Below the pieces are notes generated by a model. The model did not search any database. It was not told where the DNA came from and saw nothing but the letters and a program-made list of their open reading frames with translations. DNA of 64,000 bases, from NCBI GenBank assembly GCA_002708845.1, contig PAPI01000031.1, positions 1 to 64,000 of the forward strand, given 5' to 3'. Source of the stretch: Leeuwenhoekiella sp. (GTDB lineage: Bacteria > Bacteroidota > Bacteroidia > Flavobacteriales > Flavobacteriaceae). The position numbers were made by a program, and so were the translations under genes. Each line of letters opens with the position of its first letter. Positions within the stretch are counted from its first letter, which is position 1. This document shows positions 42,824 through 51,587 of this stretch, in pieces.

Positions 42824-42858
42824 TTCACCCCATTTTACAAAACCAAAACTAAAAATAC

Positions 42859-43443
42859 ATGCACAAAACTACTTCATTATCTTCACGATATACACTCGTT
42901 TCTTACGAGAATGCCTCAGATGAAGTTAGGCAAATTTACGATGATACAAAAAGAACCCTTCAGATTCCTTTTGTATTAAATTGGTTTAAATGCCAGGGGT
43001 CAAACGCCACGCTTCTAGGAGGTAATTGGGCAAAATTGAAGTCAACTCTTATGCAGGGTGAAGTTCCAAACGTACTGAAACAACTCATAATATATAACGT
43101 TTCAAAAAAGAGAAACTGTGAATATTGCGCCCAGGCACATGGCATATTTGCAGACAGCATGAGTTCGCACTTTAATGACTCTGAGAATTTTAAGGTTACT
43201 GAAAATTTAGACAGCCCACTTATACCAGAAAGTTTCAAGACAGCAATTAGAGTAGTAACCAAGGCTGCTATGCATTCTGACCAAATTACTGAAGCTGATT
43301 TTGAAGCTCTTGAAAATGTTGGTTTTGACGATGCTGAAATACAGGAGCTCATGGCTCAGGCAGACCTGGTTAATATGCTTAATACCCTTGCAGATATCTC
43401 AGGCATTAAAATAGATAATGAATTAATGGAAGCCCAGGCGTAA
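42859..43443 (+). CDS. Carboxymuconolactone decarboxylase/AhpD-like protein
   Basis: A 194-residue all-helical protein. The AhpD-type active-site motif is NCEYCAQAHGIFA (about 89-101): two cysteines (CxxC) with the downstream His that are typical of peroxidase-like members. The rest matches the two-repeat CMD fold. It would work as a thiol peroxidase or disulfide relay, or as a small redox sensor. It is the first gene of a three-gene unit with a kinase-like protein and a receiver, 17 bp before the next start, which suggests a redox-responsive signalling role. That role is inference. Confidence 0.82.
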   Translation: MHKTTSLSSRYTLVSYENASDEVRQIYDDTKRTLQIPFVLNWFKCQGSNATLLGGNWAKLKSTLMQGEVPNVLKQLIIYNVSKKRNCEYCAQAHGIFADSMSSHFNDSENFKVTENLDSPLIPESFKTAIRVVTKAAMHSDQITEADFEALENVGFDDAEIQELMAQADLVNMLNTLADISGIKIDNELMEAQA

Positions 43444-43460
43444 TAAAATAAGCCTCTTAC

Positions 43461-44327
43461 GTGAATTTATCATCTGCCAAGTATCGAATAACTTACGAGG
43501 CCTTTTCTAAATTTTCATATAACCTCAACACTGTTGAGACCTTTGAAGATTTAGGAAAAGTCACTAATAAGCATTTAAAGTATTTATTTAACTTTAAAAT
43601 GTTCAGGATACTTCTTGTGGCCGAGCAACCTGTAATCTGTTATACGTTTTCGAAATCTCTGGGTGTCAACATCTCATTTTTCGAAACTATTTTACCGTAC
43701 GAAGAAGAACTACTTATCCACAAAACGCCGGGAGTTTTACCCTTGCAACCCGATAATTTACCAGAGTATTTAAGTGAAAAATTTCAAACCCTAGAAAATG
43801 GAAAATTATGGATGTGGTACACTACTTTAGCCAATTATAAGGTTTGCTTCTCTATAGTCTCTGATGACTCTAGCCCTTTTAGTCATAATGACATCGAGAT
43901 TCTTAATTTACTCGTAGACAATATCGTATCCCGCTATGTGCAAATTCAACTTACCGAAGAATTAAAAAACAAAAATATTAAGCTCAAAGAGGCTATTTCG
44001 GAGATTGAATTAAAAAACAAAGAAATTGAAGAAATAAATAACAATCAGCAAAATATCATCTTAAAACGTACTGAAGAGTTACGTTTTAAAAACCAGAAGT
44101 TGCTCGAATTATCAAAATTGAATGCGCATAATCTTCGGGAACCTTTAAGTCGCATTATGGGTTTTTTAGAAATCGCAGATTTGTTCAACGATGTTGAACT
44201 CAGAAACGAAATTTTTCCCAAAATAAAAATCTCAACCCACCAGCTGGATCAGGTGTTTAGAGAAGTCGTTGCGCAAAGTGAAAATGTAGCAGCTAATTAT
44301 AATATTACAGAAAATAAACATGACTAA
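43461..44327 (+). CDS. GAF-like sensor with histidine-kinase dimerisation domain but no ATPase domain
   Basis: A 288-residue protein starting at GTG. Residues 1-165 resemble a GAF-type sensor. Residues 165-215 form a strong coiled coil (ELKNKNIKLKEAISEIELKN). Then comes an H-box LSKLNAHNLREPLSRIMGFLEI with the phospho-acceptor His near 223, and a second helix to about 275. The protein ends there: there is no N, G1, F or G2 box, so it cannot bind ATP. It may be a phosphotransfer protein or be phosphorylated by another kinase. Its end overlaps the receiver gene by 8 bp. Confidence 0.75.
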   Translation: MNLSSAKYRITYEAFSKFSYNLNTVETFEDLGKVTNKHLKYLFNFKMFRILLVAEQPVICYTFSKSLGVNISFFETILPYEEELLIHKTPGVLPLQPDNLPEYLSEKFQTLENGKLWMWYTTLANYKVCFSIVSDDSSPFSHNDIEILNLLVDNIVSRYVQIQLTEELKNKNIKLKEAISEIELKNKEIEEINNNQQNIILKRTEELRFKNQKLLELSKLNAHNLREPLSRIMGFLEIADLFNDVELRNEIFPKIKISTHQLDQVFREVVAQSENVAANYNITENKHD

Positions 44328-44700
44328 GCTGCTTAAAATAATGCTGGTTGACGACCAGAAAATGGCTAATTTCATTAATAAAAAATTAATTGAAGTGACT
44401 CAATTTGCAGATGAAATTGTTGATTACACCACTCCTGAAGCAGCTTTATCTGCGGTTAAGGAAGAAAAACCCGATCTTATCTTTCTAGACCTGAACATGC
44501 CTGAAATCAATGGCTGGAATTTTCTTGATGTTTTAAAGGAAAGAAATGATCCTACTCAAGTCGTTATTGTTACTTCAAGCACCAGCAATATTGATAAAGA
44601 AAAGGCTCAGAATTATACGCAAGTTGTTGATTTTCTGATTAAACCACTCAACAAGAATACCATTCTAAGCCTCAAAAATAAGTTAAAGCCGGCCTGTTAA
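44320..44700 (+). CDS. Single-domain response regulator (CheY-like receiver)
   Basis: A 126-residue receiver domain. It has the acidic pair in MLVDDQ (near 10), the phospho-acceptor Asp in LIFLDLNMPEING (about 58), Ser/Thr in VIVTSSTSN and Lys in FLIKPLNK. No output domain is attached. With the DHp-only protein before it, the pair looks like a stripped phosphorelay whose output must be a protein interaction. The stop overlaps by 4 bp the stop of the converging ferredoxin reductase gene. Confidence 0.88.
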   Translation: MTKLLKIMLVDDQKMANFINKKLIEVTQFADEIVDYTTPEAALSAVKEEKPDLIFLDLNMPEINGWNFLDVLKERNDPTQVVIVTSSTSNIDKEKAQNYTQVVDFLIKPLNKNTILSLKNKLKPAC

Positions 44701-45752
44701 TTTATCGCCTGCACCACTGCTTTTTCAGCCTCTTTTCGAGAACCATCAAAACCGTCTACACCGCTCACCGTAGTGTATTTCATTACATAGCGTTTGCCAG
44801 GATTGATGATTTGATAAGCCGCTTGGCACATCATTGTCGCTTCGTGAAAGCCACATAAAATAAGTTTCAACTTACCGGGGTATGTATTTACATCACCTAT
44901 AGCAAACACTCCCGGAATATTGGTTTGATAATCCAATGCATTATTTACTTTGATCGCATTCTTCTCGATCTCAAGACCCCAATCTGCAATTGGCCCTAAT
45001 TTTGGCGAAAGCCCAAAAAGAGGAATAAACGCGTCTGCCTCAAGTGTGCTTTGTGATTTGTCAGCATGCTCGACCACGACCTGTTCAAGCTCTTCATTAC
45101 CTCCCAGACCTACTACTTCGGCTGGTGTAATTAAATTGATTTTACCCAGCATTTTCAACTCCCGTACTTTTTCAACAGAATCCAGAGCTCCTCTAAACTC
45201 ATTTCTGCGGTGAATCAGGGTAACCTCATCAGCTACATCAGCCAGGAATATACTCCAGTCTAATGCGGAATCACCCCCTCCTGCAATAACCACTTTTTTA
45301 CCGCGGTACACTTCAGGGTCTTTAATCATATAGGCAACACCTTTATCTTCAAACTGATGAATATTTGGAATAAGCGGTTTACGCGGTTCAAAACTTCCCA
45401 GACCTCCCGCAATTGCAACTACCGGCGCATGATGTTGCGTACCTTTATTAGTGGTTACAATAAAGCTACCGTCATCCTGCTTTTCAATCGTCTCTGCGCG
45501 TTCTCCCAAGGTAAAACCAGGCTGAAATTGCTTGCCTTGCTCTAGCAGATTGTCTACCAATTCACCTGCCATAACTTCCGGGAAACCGGGAATGTCGTAA
45601 ATAGGTTTTTTGGGGTAAATTTCTGCCAACTGACCGCCGGGTTGTGCCAAAGCATCAATTATGTGGCATTTCAGCTTTAATAAACCGGCTTCAAAAACGG
45701 TAAATAATCCTGTAGGTCCTGCACCAATAATAAGTATGTCTGTCTTTATCAT
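44697..45752 (-). CDS. Ferredoxin/flavodoxin-NADP reductase, thioredoxin-reductase-like
   Basis: A 351-residue flavoprotein with two Rossmann domains: FAD motif IIGAGPTGLFTVFEAG (about 6-21) and NADP motif VVIAGGGDSALDWSIFLA (about 150-167). The redox CxxC of thioredoxin reductase is absent, and the motifs are those of type 2 ferredoxin-NADP reductases. The C-terminal GVFAIGDVNTYPGKLKLI is the second FAD contact. It is last in the sulfite reductase-siroheme operon (43 bp after the siroheme gene), so it most likely reduces the electron donor for sulfite reductase. Confidence 0.88.
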   Translation of the reverse strand: MIKTDILIIGAGPTGLFTVFEAGLLKLKCHIIDALAQPGGQLAEIYPKKPIYDIPGFPEVMAGELVDNLLEQGKQFQPGFTLGERAETIEKQDDGSFIVTTNKGTQHHAPVVAIAGGLGSFEPRKPLIPNIHQFEDKGVAYMIKDPEVYRGKKVVIAGGGDSALDWSIFLADVADEVTLIHRRNEFRGALDSVEKVRELKMLGKINLITPAEVVGLGGNEELEQVVVEHADKSQSTLEADAFIPLFGLSPKLGPIADWGLEIEKNAIKVNNALDYQTNIPGVFAIGDVNTYPGKLKLILCGFHEATMMCQAAYQIINPGKRYVMKYTTVSGVDGFDGSRKEAEKAVVQAIN

Positions 45753-45795
45753 CTTCTAAATTCTTCGAGCCGAAGCCCATCATTCTACGTTCAAT

Positions 45796-46389
45796 TTAAT
45801 TTTTGGATATCAATCCTTTGGTAAACTCGTTTAGTGTTTCCACCTTTTCTTCAAAATCCCCTTTTATTGTTTTTCGGTATTCATTGAGATTTTTAACCAT
45901 ATCGTCAATATTCTCAGGAATCACTTCTTCAAAAAACTGACGCAAACGCTTTGCGGTAGTGGGTGACTTTCCATTAGTCGAGATAGCGATCTTGACATTT
46001 CCTTTAGTCACAATTCCACCCATATAAAAATCACAAAGTTCGGGTACGTCTGCGATATTACATAACAAATATTGCTTTCTGGCCAACTTGTAAATACGTT
46101 TATTAACCCGCGGACTGTCAGTCGTGGCGATTACCACGTGCCGCTTTTTGAGCATTGATTTGCGAAATTTACGTTTGGTGATTTTGACATTATATTGCTT
46201 TGCACGCTCTAACGTTTCTTCTCTAAAAAACGGCGCTACCATTTCTACCACCGCATCGGGACTTGATTTGGTTAAAAAAGTCAACTTTTCTAAAGCGACG
46301 TTTCCTCCACCTACAATAAGAATTTGCAGATTACGAACTTTTAAAAAAACCGGGTATAATGTATTATTTTCCTGAGGATCAATGGCCAT
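45796..46389 (-). CDS. Precorrin-2 dehydrogenase / siroheme ferrochelatase (CysG N-domain type)
   Basis: A 197-residue protein with the NAD motif ILIVGGGNVALEKLTFL (about 19-35) and CDFYMGGIV and ISTNGKSPTTAKRLR of the MET8/CysG N-terminal domain. It oxidises precorrin-2 to sirohydrochlorin and inserts iron to make siroheme. The methyltransferase half of CysG is a separate gene (cobA) that overlaps this start by 11 bp. Siroheme is the prosthetic group of the sulfite reductase at the head of this operon. Confidence 0.92.
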   Translation of the reverse strand: MAIDPQENNTLYPVFLKVRNLQILIVGGGNVALEKLTFLTKSSPDAVVEMVAPFFREETLERAKQYNVKITKRKFRKSMLKKRHVVIATTDSPRVNKRIYKLARKQYLLCNIADVPELCDFYMGGIVTKGNVKIAISTNGKSPTTAKRLRQFFEEVIPENIDDMVKNLNEYRKTIKGDFEEKVETLNEFTKGLISKN

Positions 46390-47140
46390 GTTGCGCGTAT
46401 TCCACCTGCAAATTAAGCAATTGCTCGCGATGTCTTACCACCTCACCTATCACAATAATTGATGGGTTAGTAAGATTTAACTCTTCTACAACATTTTCAA
46501 TGCTGTCTACGGTGCCTATTCCAACGCGTTCCTCAGCTGTTGTTCCGTTCATAATAATCGCAACGGGAGTTTCACTTTTTCCGCTTTCGCGAAATAGTTT
46601 TGTGATTTCACCCAGCTTACTCATTCCCATTAAGATGACCACCGTAGCTGAAGATTGGGCTGCAAGTTTCACATCATTTGAAAGCTTATGCTCTTTTGTG
46701 GTACCGGTTATGACCCAAAAACTTTCTGAACTCCCGCGCTTGGTCAATGGTATATTTTGATACGCGGGCACTGCAAGCGAAGAAGAAATCCCCGGAACCA
46801 CGGCAACTTCTAGTCCGGCTGCGGCAGCGATTTCCATCTCTTCTGCACCACGGCCAAAAATAAACGGGTCTCCTCCTTTTAAACGCACCACGTGACCATG
46901 GCTTTTAGCTCGAGATATGATCAAATCATTAATCTGCTCCTGCTGGTAGGCATAACAACCTTTGCGCTTTCCGACGAAAATCAATTCGGCGTGTTTGGCA
47001 TATTCCAACAACTCGGGATTAACCAATGCATCATACAACACGACATCAGCCGACTCTAAAGCTTTGATTCCTTTTAGGGTGAATAATTCAACATCACCGG
47101 GACCTGCTCCTACTACTGTTAACTTTGGATTCTTAAACAT
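46379..47140 (-). CDS. cobA: Uroporphyrinogen-III C-methyltransferase CobA
   Basis: A 253-residue SAM-dependent methyltransferase that makes precorrin-2. The conserved blocks are VGAGPGDVELFTLKG (9-23), YDALVNPELL, GDPFIFGRGAEEME and PGISSSLAVPAYQNIPLTKRG. It starts 8 bp inside the end of the sulfite reductase gene and overlaps the siroheme synthase gene by 11 bp, so the siroheme branch is translated as a block with its user enzyme. It also supplies cobalamin precursors, if that pathway exists elsewhere. Confidence 0.94.
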   Translation of the reverse strand: MFKNPKLTVVGAGPGDVELFTLKGIKALESADVVLYDALVNPELLEYAKHAELIFVGKRKGCYAYQQEQINDLIISRAKSHGHVVRLKGGDPFIFGRGAEEMEIAAAAGLEVAVVPGISSSLAVPAYQNIPLTKRGSSESFWVITGTTKEHKLSNDVKLAAQSSATVVILMGMSKLGEITKLFRESGKSETPVAIIMNGTTAEERVGIGTVDSIENVVEELNLTNPSIIVIGEVVRHREQLLNLQVEYAQHGH

Positions 47141-49226
47141 TTGCCAGTTGGTTTTTTCGGAATAAATCTACCCTGTTAAAAAATGCACTCGCATCCGCTA
47201 AATAAGTTTCTGCAAATTCTTCAGTAGGTTCGTTTTTCTGAATTTGATACACTATTTCTGAAAACGAACGGTCTATTGTAAGCACACTATCTTCTCCAAA
47301 AGTGCTGTCAAACTCAGCGATGATGTTTGCCTGTGTGTTGGTTTTTACATCTTCGGCAAGTAAAATGGCTTTGGCTCCGTTAACCAGACCGGCGTACGTG
47401 TGGTAGATACTATCTGCCCATTTGTTTTCCTCAACAGCTTCAATAGCACTTCCCAGTTTGTCTTTGGCTTCCAGTAAAAGCGTTTGAACCAAGTCAATGA
47501 CTACTCCGGCACATTCGCCAACACCCACTTCCTGAATGTATTTTTCCTCATTACCCCAGTCTATAAAATCAGATTCTACGAGATTGTCTGTTTCTGAAAG
47601 GGGTTTTAGGAAATCGTAAAAATAACGCTGTCCCTTCTCATCATAATAACTTAAGAAATCAAGTTCGCCGGCATTTTGCTTGTAATCATCCAAGATTGCA
47701 CGCAAGGCCTCAGGGCCTCTTTTACTTGGGATTTTGATCACTTTATCAGCAAAACGCCCCTGACCATCACCCAGAACACCACCCCCTAACAATACCTGTA
47801 GTGCAGGAGCGACCAGTTTTTCTGGTGTGCGTATCGACATTCCCTGAAAACCGATATGCGCCATATTATGCTGACCGCAGGCATTCATACACCCGCTAAT
47901 TTTAATGGCAACCTCTTTATTATTGAGGTACTGTGGATATTCGGTTTCCAGAACTTCTTCTAGTTTAGCTGCGATACCGGTACTACTTGCAATCCCTAAG
48001 TTGCAAGTATCTGTACCGGGACACGCAGTAATATCTCCTGTAGTTTCATATCCCGGTTGGGCAAAGCCAAGATTGGCTAGTTGTGAAAAGAAGTATGGCA
48101 ATGCCCTTTCCGGTATATGTCTTAACAGTATATTTTGACGCAGGGTAAGACGCATCTCATCCCCACCGTATTTTTTAATCAGGCCGGCTAATGCACGAGC
48201 TTTTTCAGTAGAAAAATCGCCCAAAACAACTTTGATTCCTATTGCTACGAGACCTTTTTGCTTTTGCTCAAAAACGTTGGTTGCTTTCCAGGCATCATAA
48301 GCTTTTTGATCTTTGATTTCTGTTTCAGGAGCTTCAGCTAAAGGAGCCGTGGGCTCACCTTCAAACGCTGTGGTATCTATCTCGTAGGTTTTATACGAAA
48401 GGGCTCTGCGTTCCTCAGCAACCAAATCCATAAAACCTTCTAAACCTATATCCTTGATTAGAAATTTCATACGTGCTTTTAAACGTCTGGAACGCTCTCC
48501 GTGACGATCAAATACGCGTAAAACGCCCTCAATTGTAGGTATCAATTCATTTGCCGGTAAAAACTCAGTCAGTACATCGGCGTGACGTGGTTGCGACCCT
48601 AAACCACCACCAAGCATCACTTTAAAGCCACGTTTACCATCTTTGATTTTTGGTATAAAACCTAAATCGTGAATAAAGGCTAAAGCCGAATCATCATCTG
48701 TTGAAGAAAATGACATTTTAAACTTTCTGCCCATTTCCTGACAGATGGGATTCCGCAAGAAAAACTGAAAGGTAGCATGCGCATAAGGTGTCGCATCAAA
48801 AGCTTCGTTAGGGTTGATCCCTGAATCTGGACTTGCGGTCACGTTACGCACGGTATTACCACAGGCTTCGCGAAGCGTTACGTCACTTTTCTCAAGTTCT
48901 GCCCACAACTCTGGAGTACGATCAAGACTTACGTAGTGAATCTGAATATCCTGGCGCGTGGTGATATGCAATTTGCCTCGTGAATATTCATCAGAAACAT
49001 CAGAAATACGCAATAACTGATCGCTGGTCACCTTTCCGTAAGGCAATTTAATACGTATCATTTGCACCCCTTCCTGACGCTGACCGTAAACACCTCTTGC
49101 CAGACGAAGACTTCTAAAACGTTCTTCATCTATCTTCCCATCCTTAAAGAGTTTGATTTTTTTCTCAAGCTCTATAATGTCGCGTTCTACAACCGGATTC
49201 TCTATTTCTGTTCTGAAGCTTTGCAT
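47133..49226 (-). CDS. Assimilatory sulfite/nitrite reductase (ferredoxin type) with C-terminal HEPN-like domain
   Basis: A 697-residue siroheme [4Fe-4S] enzyme. The two ferredoxin-like/SIR repeat pairs occupy about 1-550. The cluster and siroheme cysteines are in TACPGTDTCNLG (about 402-413) and ISGCMNACGQHNM (about 445-457). Residues 570-690 form a helical domain (EVGVGECAGVVIDLVQTLLL ... SIYHTYAGLVNGAKAILLAE) that looks like a HEPN domain, seen in Bacteroidota versions. In this setting (CysDNH, siroheme genes) the substrate is sulfite, not nitrite. Its promoter region has an AATCCTAT-N7-ATAGGATT operator. Confidence 0.92.
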   Translation of the reverse strand: MQSFRTEIENPVVERDIIELEKKIKLFKDGKIDEERFRSLRLARGVYGQRQEGVQMIRIKLPYGKVTSDQLLRISDVSDEYSRGKLHITTRQDIQIHYVSLDRTPELWAELEKSDVTLREACGNTVRNVTASPDSGINPNEAFDATPYAHATFQFFLRNPICQEMGRKFKMSFSSTDDDSALAFIHDLGFIPKIKDGKRGFKVMLGGGLGSQPRHADVLTEFLPANELIPTIEGVLRVFDRHGERSRRLKARMKFLIKDIGLEGFMDLVAEERRALSYKTYEIDTTAFEGEPTAPLAEAPETEIKDQKAYDAWKATNVFEQKQKGLVAIGIKVVLGDFSTEKARALAGLIKKYGGDEMRLTLRQNILLRHIPERALPYFFSQLANLGFAQPGYETTGDITACPGTDTCNLGIASSTGIAAKLEEVLETEYPQYLNNKEVAIKISGCMNACGQHNMAHIGFQGMSIRTPEKLVAPALQVLLGGGVLGDGQGRFADKVIKIPSKRGPEALRAILDDYKQNAGELDFLSYYDEKGQRYFYDFLKPLSETDNLVESDFIDWGNEEKYIQEVGVGECAGVVIDLVQTLLLEAKDKLGSAIEAVEENKWADSIYHTYAGLVNGAKAILLAEDVKTNTQANIIAEFDSTFGEDSVLTIDRSFSEIVYQIQKNEPTEEFAETYLADASAFFNRVDLFRKNQLANV

Positions 49227-49255
49227 AGCTTATTTCTTTTTTATTTATTCATTTT

Positions 49256-49278
49256 AATCCTATAGAAATAATAGGATT
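49256..49278 (-). promoter_or_regulatory. Sulfur-regulon operator, copy 1 (before sulfite reductase)
   Basis: AATCCTAT, 7 nt, ATAGGATT is a perfect 8-bp inverted repeat 30 bp upstream of the sulfite reductase start. The same architecture precedes the DUF2061-cysHDN operon. The adjacent Rrf2 regulator is the natural candidate to bind it. Confidence 0.75.
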
Positions 49279-49287
49279 TTAGTGCAG

Positions 49288-49315
49288 GGTGAACTGCAAA
49301 TTTGCGCAATTCACC
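49288..49315. repeat. 10-bp-arm inverted repeat after cysN
   Basis: GGTGAACTGC / GCAATTCACC with an 8-nt loop (one G-T wobble) lies between cysN and sulfite reductase. No T-run follows on the transcribed strand, so it may be an mRNA 3' end stabiliser or part of the regulatory region. Confidence 0.5.
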
Positions 49316-49326
49316 GTTTTGATATT

Positions 49327-50571
49327 TTATCCGATAAAGCCTACACCTGCCGTCGTGTTGCTTTGCGTGTCTATTAGTATAAAAGACCCTCCTGCTTTAT
49401 TATCAGCATAATTATCGTAGAAAAGGTTTTTACTTAATTTAAAGTTCACCTTACCTATTTCGTTTAGTGTTAGTTGGGTTCCGGCAACATCTTCTCCCGA
49501 ATAATCGGTAGCAATTATACTTTCAATACTGTCTATTTTGGCTAATACGCGGTTTGTATTGTGTTGTATTTCATATTTAGCTCCCGGCACCAAAGCTTTT
49601 CCGTCCATCCAGCAAACTGAAGCCGTAAGTGTTTTTGCCGACTGTGGTACTTCATTAGATTTAACCAATATATCCCCTCGGGTTACATTGATATCATCTT
49701 CTAAAGTAATCGTCACAGAGCTACCCGCAATGGCCTCTTCATACTGCTTGTCAAAAAACTCTATAGTTTTGATTTTGGATGAAGTTAAAGAGGGAAGAAC
49801 CGTAACAGCGTCACCCACTTTTAAACTGTTACCATAAATCTTTCCTGCATAGCCTCGGTAATCATGAAACTCATCCTTCTTAGGCCTGATAACAGTTTGG
49901 ACAGGAAAACGCATAGCGGTCAGTTCTTCCTGCTCTGGATTTAAAGCTTCTAAGAAAGCCAAAACACTTTCGCCAGTATACCAGGGCATTGCATCAGATT
50001 TCTCTGCGACATTATCTCCTTTCAAAGCACTAATAGGAATGAATGTAACATCTTGCTCTTCATAACTACTTTGTGCATTTAGTTTCTCAAAATCGGCTTT
50101 GATATCCTCAAATACCTGCTGATCATAATCAACCAAATCCATTTTATTTACCGCAACAATCACGTGTTTAACACGTAATAAATTATTGATAAAGAAATGA
50201 CGATACGTTTGCTCAATCACCCCTTTACGCGCATCAATTAATATGATTGAAGCTTGTGCCTGTGAAGCACCGGTTACCATATTTCGGGTATACTCTACGT
50301 GACCCGGGGTGTCTGCGATGATGTAGCTTTTCTTTTTAGTCGAAAAATAAATATGCGCTACGTCTATGGTAATCCCCTGTTCGCGTTCTGCAACAAGACC
50401 GTCTGTCGCTAGAGAAAAATCAAGATAATCGTATCCTTTTTTCTTACTACTACGCTCTATTGCCTCTAATTTATCGTCTGTGAGTGATTTTGTATCGTAA
50501 AGCAGTCTTCCTATCAAAGTACTTTTACCATCATCTACACTACCTGCTGTTGCTATCTTTAAAACTTCCAT
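49327..50571 (-). CDS. cysN: Sulfate adenylyltransferase subunit 1 (GTPase) CysN
   Basis: A 414-residue EF-Tu-like GTPase that drives ATP sulfurylase. P-loop GSVDDGKST (10-18), switch region EREQGITIDV, DTPGH (G3), NKMD (G4) and a beta-barrel domain 2 are visible. It lacks a fused CysC (APS kinase) domain at the C-terminus, so it makes only APS. It follows cysD with a 104-bp gap holding a palindromic repeat, an unusual break in an operon that is otherwise tight. Confidence 0.95.
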   Translation of the reverse strand: MEVLKIATAGSVDDGKSTLIGRLLYDTKSLTDDKLEAIERSSKKKGYDYLDFSLATDGLVAEREQGITIDVAHIYFSTKKKSYIIADTPGHVEYTRNMVTGASQAQASIILIDARKGVIEQTYRHFFINNLLRVKHVIVAVNKMDLVDYDQQVFEDIKADFEKLNAQSSYEEQDVTFIPISALKGDNVAEKSDAMPWYTGESVLAFLEALNPEQEELTAMRFPVQTVIRPKKDEFHDYRGYAGKIYGNSLKVGDAVTVLPSLTSSKIKTIEFFDKQYEEAIAGSSVTITLEDDINVTRGDILVKSNEVPQSAKTLTASVCWMDGKALVPGAKYEIQHNTNRVLAKIDSIESIIATDYSGEDVAGTQLTLNEIGKVNFKLSKNLFYDNYADNKAGGSFILIDTQSNTTAGVGFIG

Positions 50572-50579
50572 ATCCTCTC

Positions 50580-50605
50580 CCCCCGCCCTCTCTCATAGAA
50601 GAGGG
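50580..50605. repeat. Palindromic C/G-rich repeat between cysD and cysN
   Basis: CCCTC (50586-50590) and GAGGG (50601-50605) flank a 10-nt loop inside a C-rich run. It is related in form to the CCCTTCTCC...GGAGAAGGG hairpin at 11313, pointing to a dispersed palindromic element. Confidence 0.5.
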
Positions 50606-50675
50606 AGCTTTAGGGTATTTTAATTTGTATTCGTTTTATTTATCTTAAGTGCTAACCATTAACATTTGCTAATAA

Positions 50676-51575
50676 CTAGAAATATCCTTGCTGCTTGCGT
50701 TTTTCCATTGCTGCTTCAGAACGCTTGTCGTCTATACGGGCTCCACGTTCTGAAATAGTAGAAGTTTTTATCTCGCTTACTATTCTAGCAATGGTATCTG
50801 CTTCAGATTCTACTGCTGCGGTACACGTCATATCACCTACCGTTCTAAAACGTACAATACGCTCCAGGACTTCTTCATCTTCCTCGCGATACACATATTT
50901 TGAAGCACTCCAGATCAATCCATCGCGAACAAATGTTTTACGCTTATGCGAAAAGTATATAGATGGAATTTCAATTTGCTCCTGCTCTATATAACTCCAC
51001 ACATCCAGTTCCGTCCAATTTGAAATTGGAAAAACACGTACATTTTGACCAATTTCAATCTTACCATTTAGAAGATCGAAAAGCTCCGGACGCTGGTTTT
51101 TTTCATCCCATTGACCAAAATCGTCACGCACAGAAAAAATACGTTCTTTGGCTCGTGCTTTTTCCTCATCACGACGTGCGCCACCGATACATGCATCGAA
51201 TTTAAATTCTTCAATGGCATCTAAAAGCGTTGTAGTCTGAAGCATATTTCGGCTAGAATATTTACCGGTTTCCTCAGTCACTTTTCCTTCATCAATCGCA
51301 TCCTGCACGTGACGCACAATTAAATTCAATCCCAATTCTTCTACCAATTTATCTCTAAACTCAATGGTCTCGGGAAAATTATGACCGGTATCCACATGCA
51401 ATAGCGGAAAGGGAATCTTACCCGGATAAAATGCTTTTTGCGCCAAACGCACCAACGTAATACTGTCTTTCCCTCCCGAAAAAAGCAATACGGGGTTTTC
51501 AAACTGAGCAACTACTTCTCTAAAGATGTAAATCGCCTCGCTCTCTAATGCATTTGTTTTTAAAATCTTGCTCAT
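50676..51575 (-). CDS. cysD: Sulfate adenylyltransferase subunit 2 CysD
   Basis: A 299-residue adenylyltransferase of the PP-loop superfamily. LLFSGGKDSITLVRLA (about 31-46) is the ATP-binding motif, and CIGGARRDEEKARAKERIFS and SNWTELDVWSYI are standard CysD blocks. With CysN it forms APS from sulfate and ATP. It starts 12 bp after the end of cysH in the operon DUF2061-cysH-cysD-cysN. Confidence 0.95.
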   Translation of the reverse strand: MSKILKTNALESEAIYIFREVVAQFENPVLLFSGGKDSITLVRLAQKAFYPGKIPFPLLHVDTGHNFPETIEFRDKLVEELGLNLIVRHVQDAIDEGKVTEETGKYSSRNMLQTTTLLDAIEEFKFDACIGGARRDEEKARAKERIFSVRDDFGQWDEKNQRPELFDLLNGKIEIGQNVRVFPISNWTELDVWSYIEQEQIEIPSIYFSHKRKTFVRDGLIWSASKYVYREEDEEVLERIVRFRTVGDMTCTAAVESEADTIARIVSEIKTSTISERGARIDDKRSEAAMEKRKQQGYF

Positions 51576-51587
51576 GCTCTAATCGTT

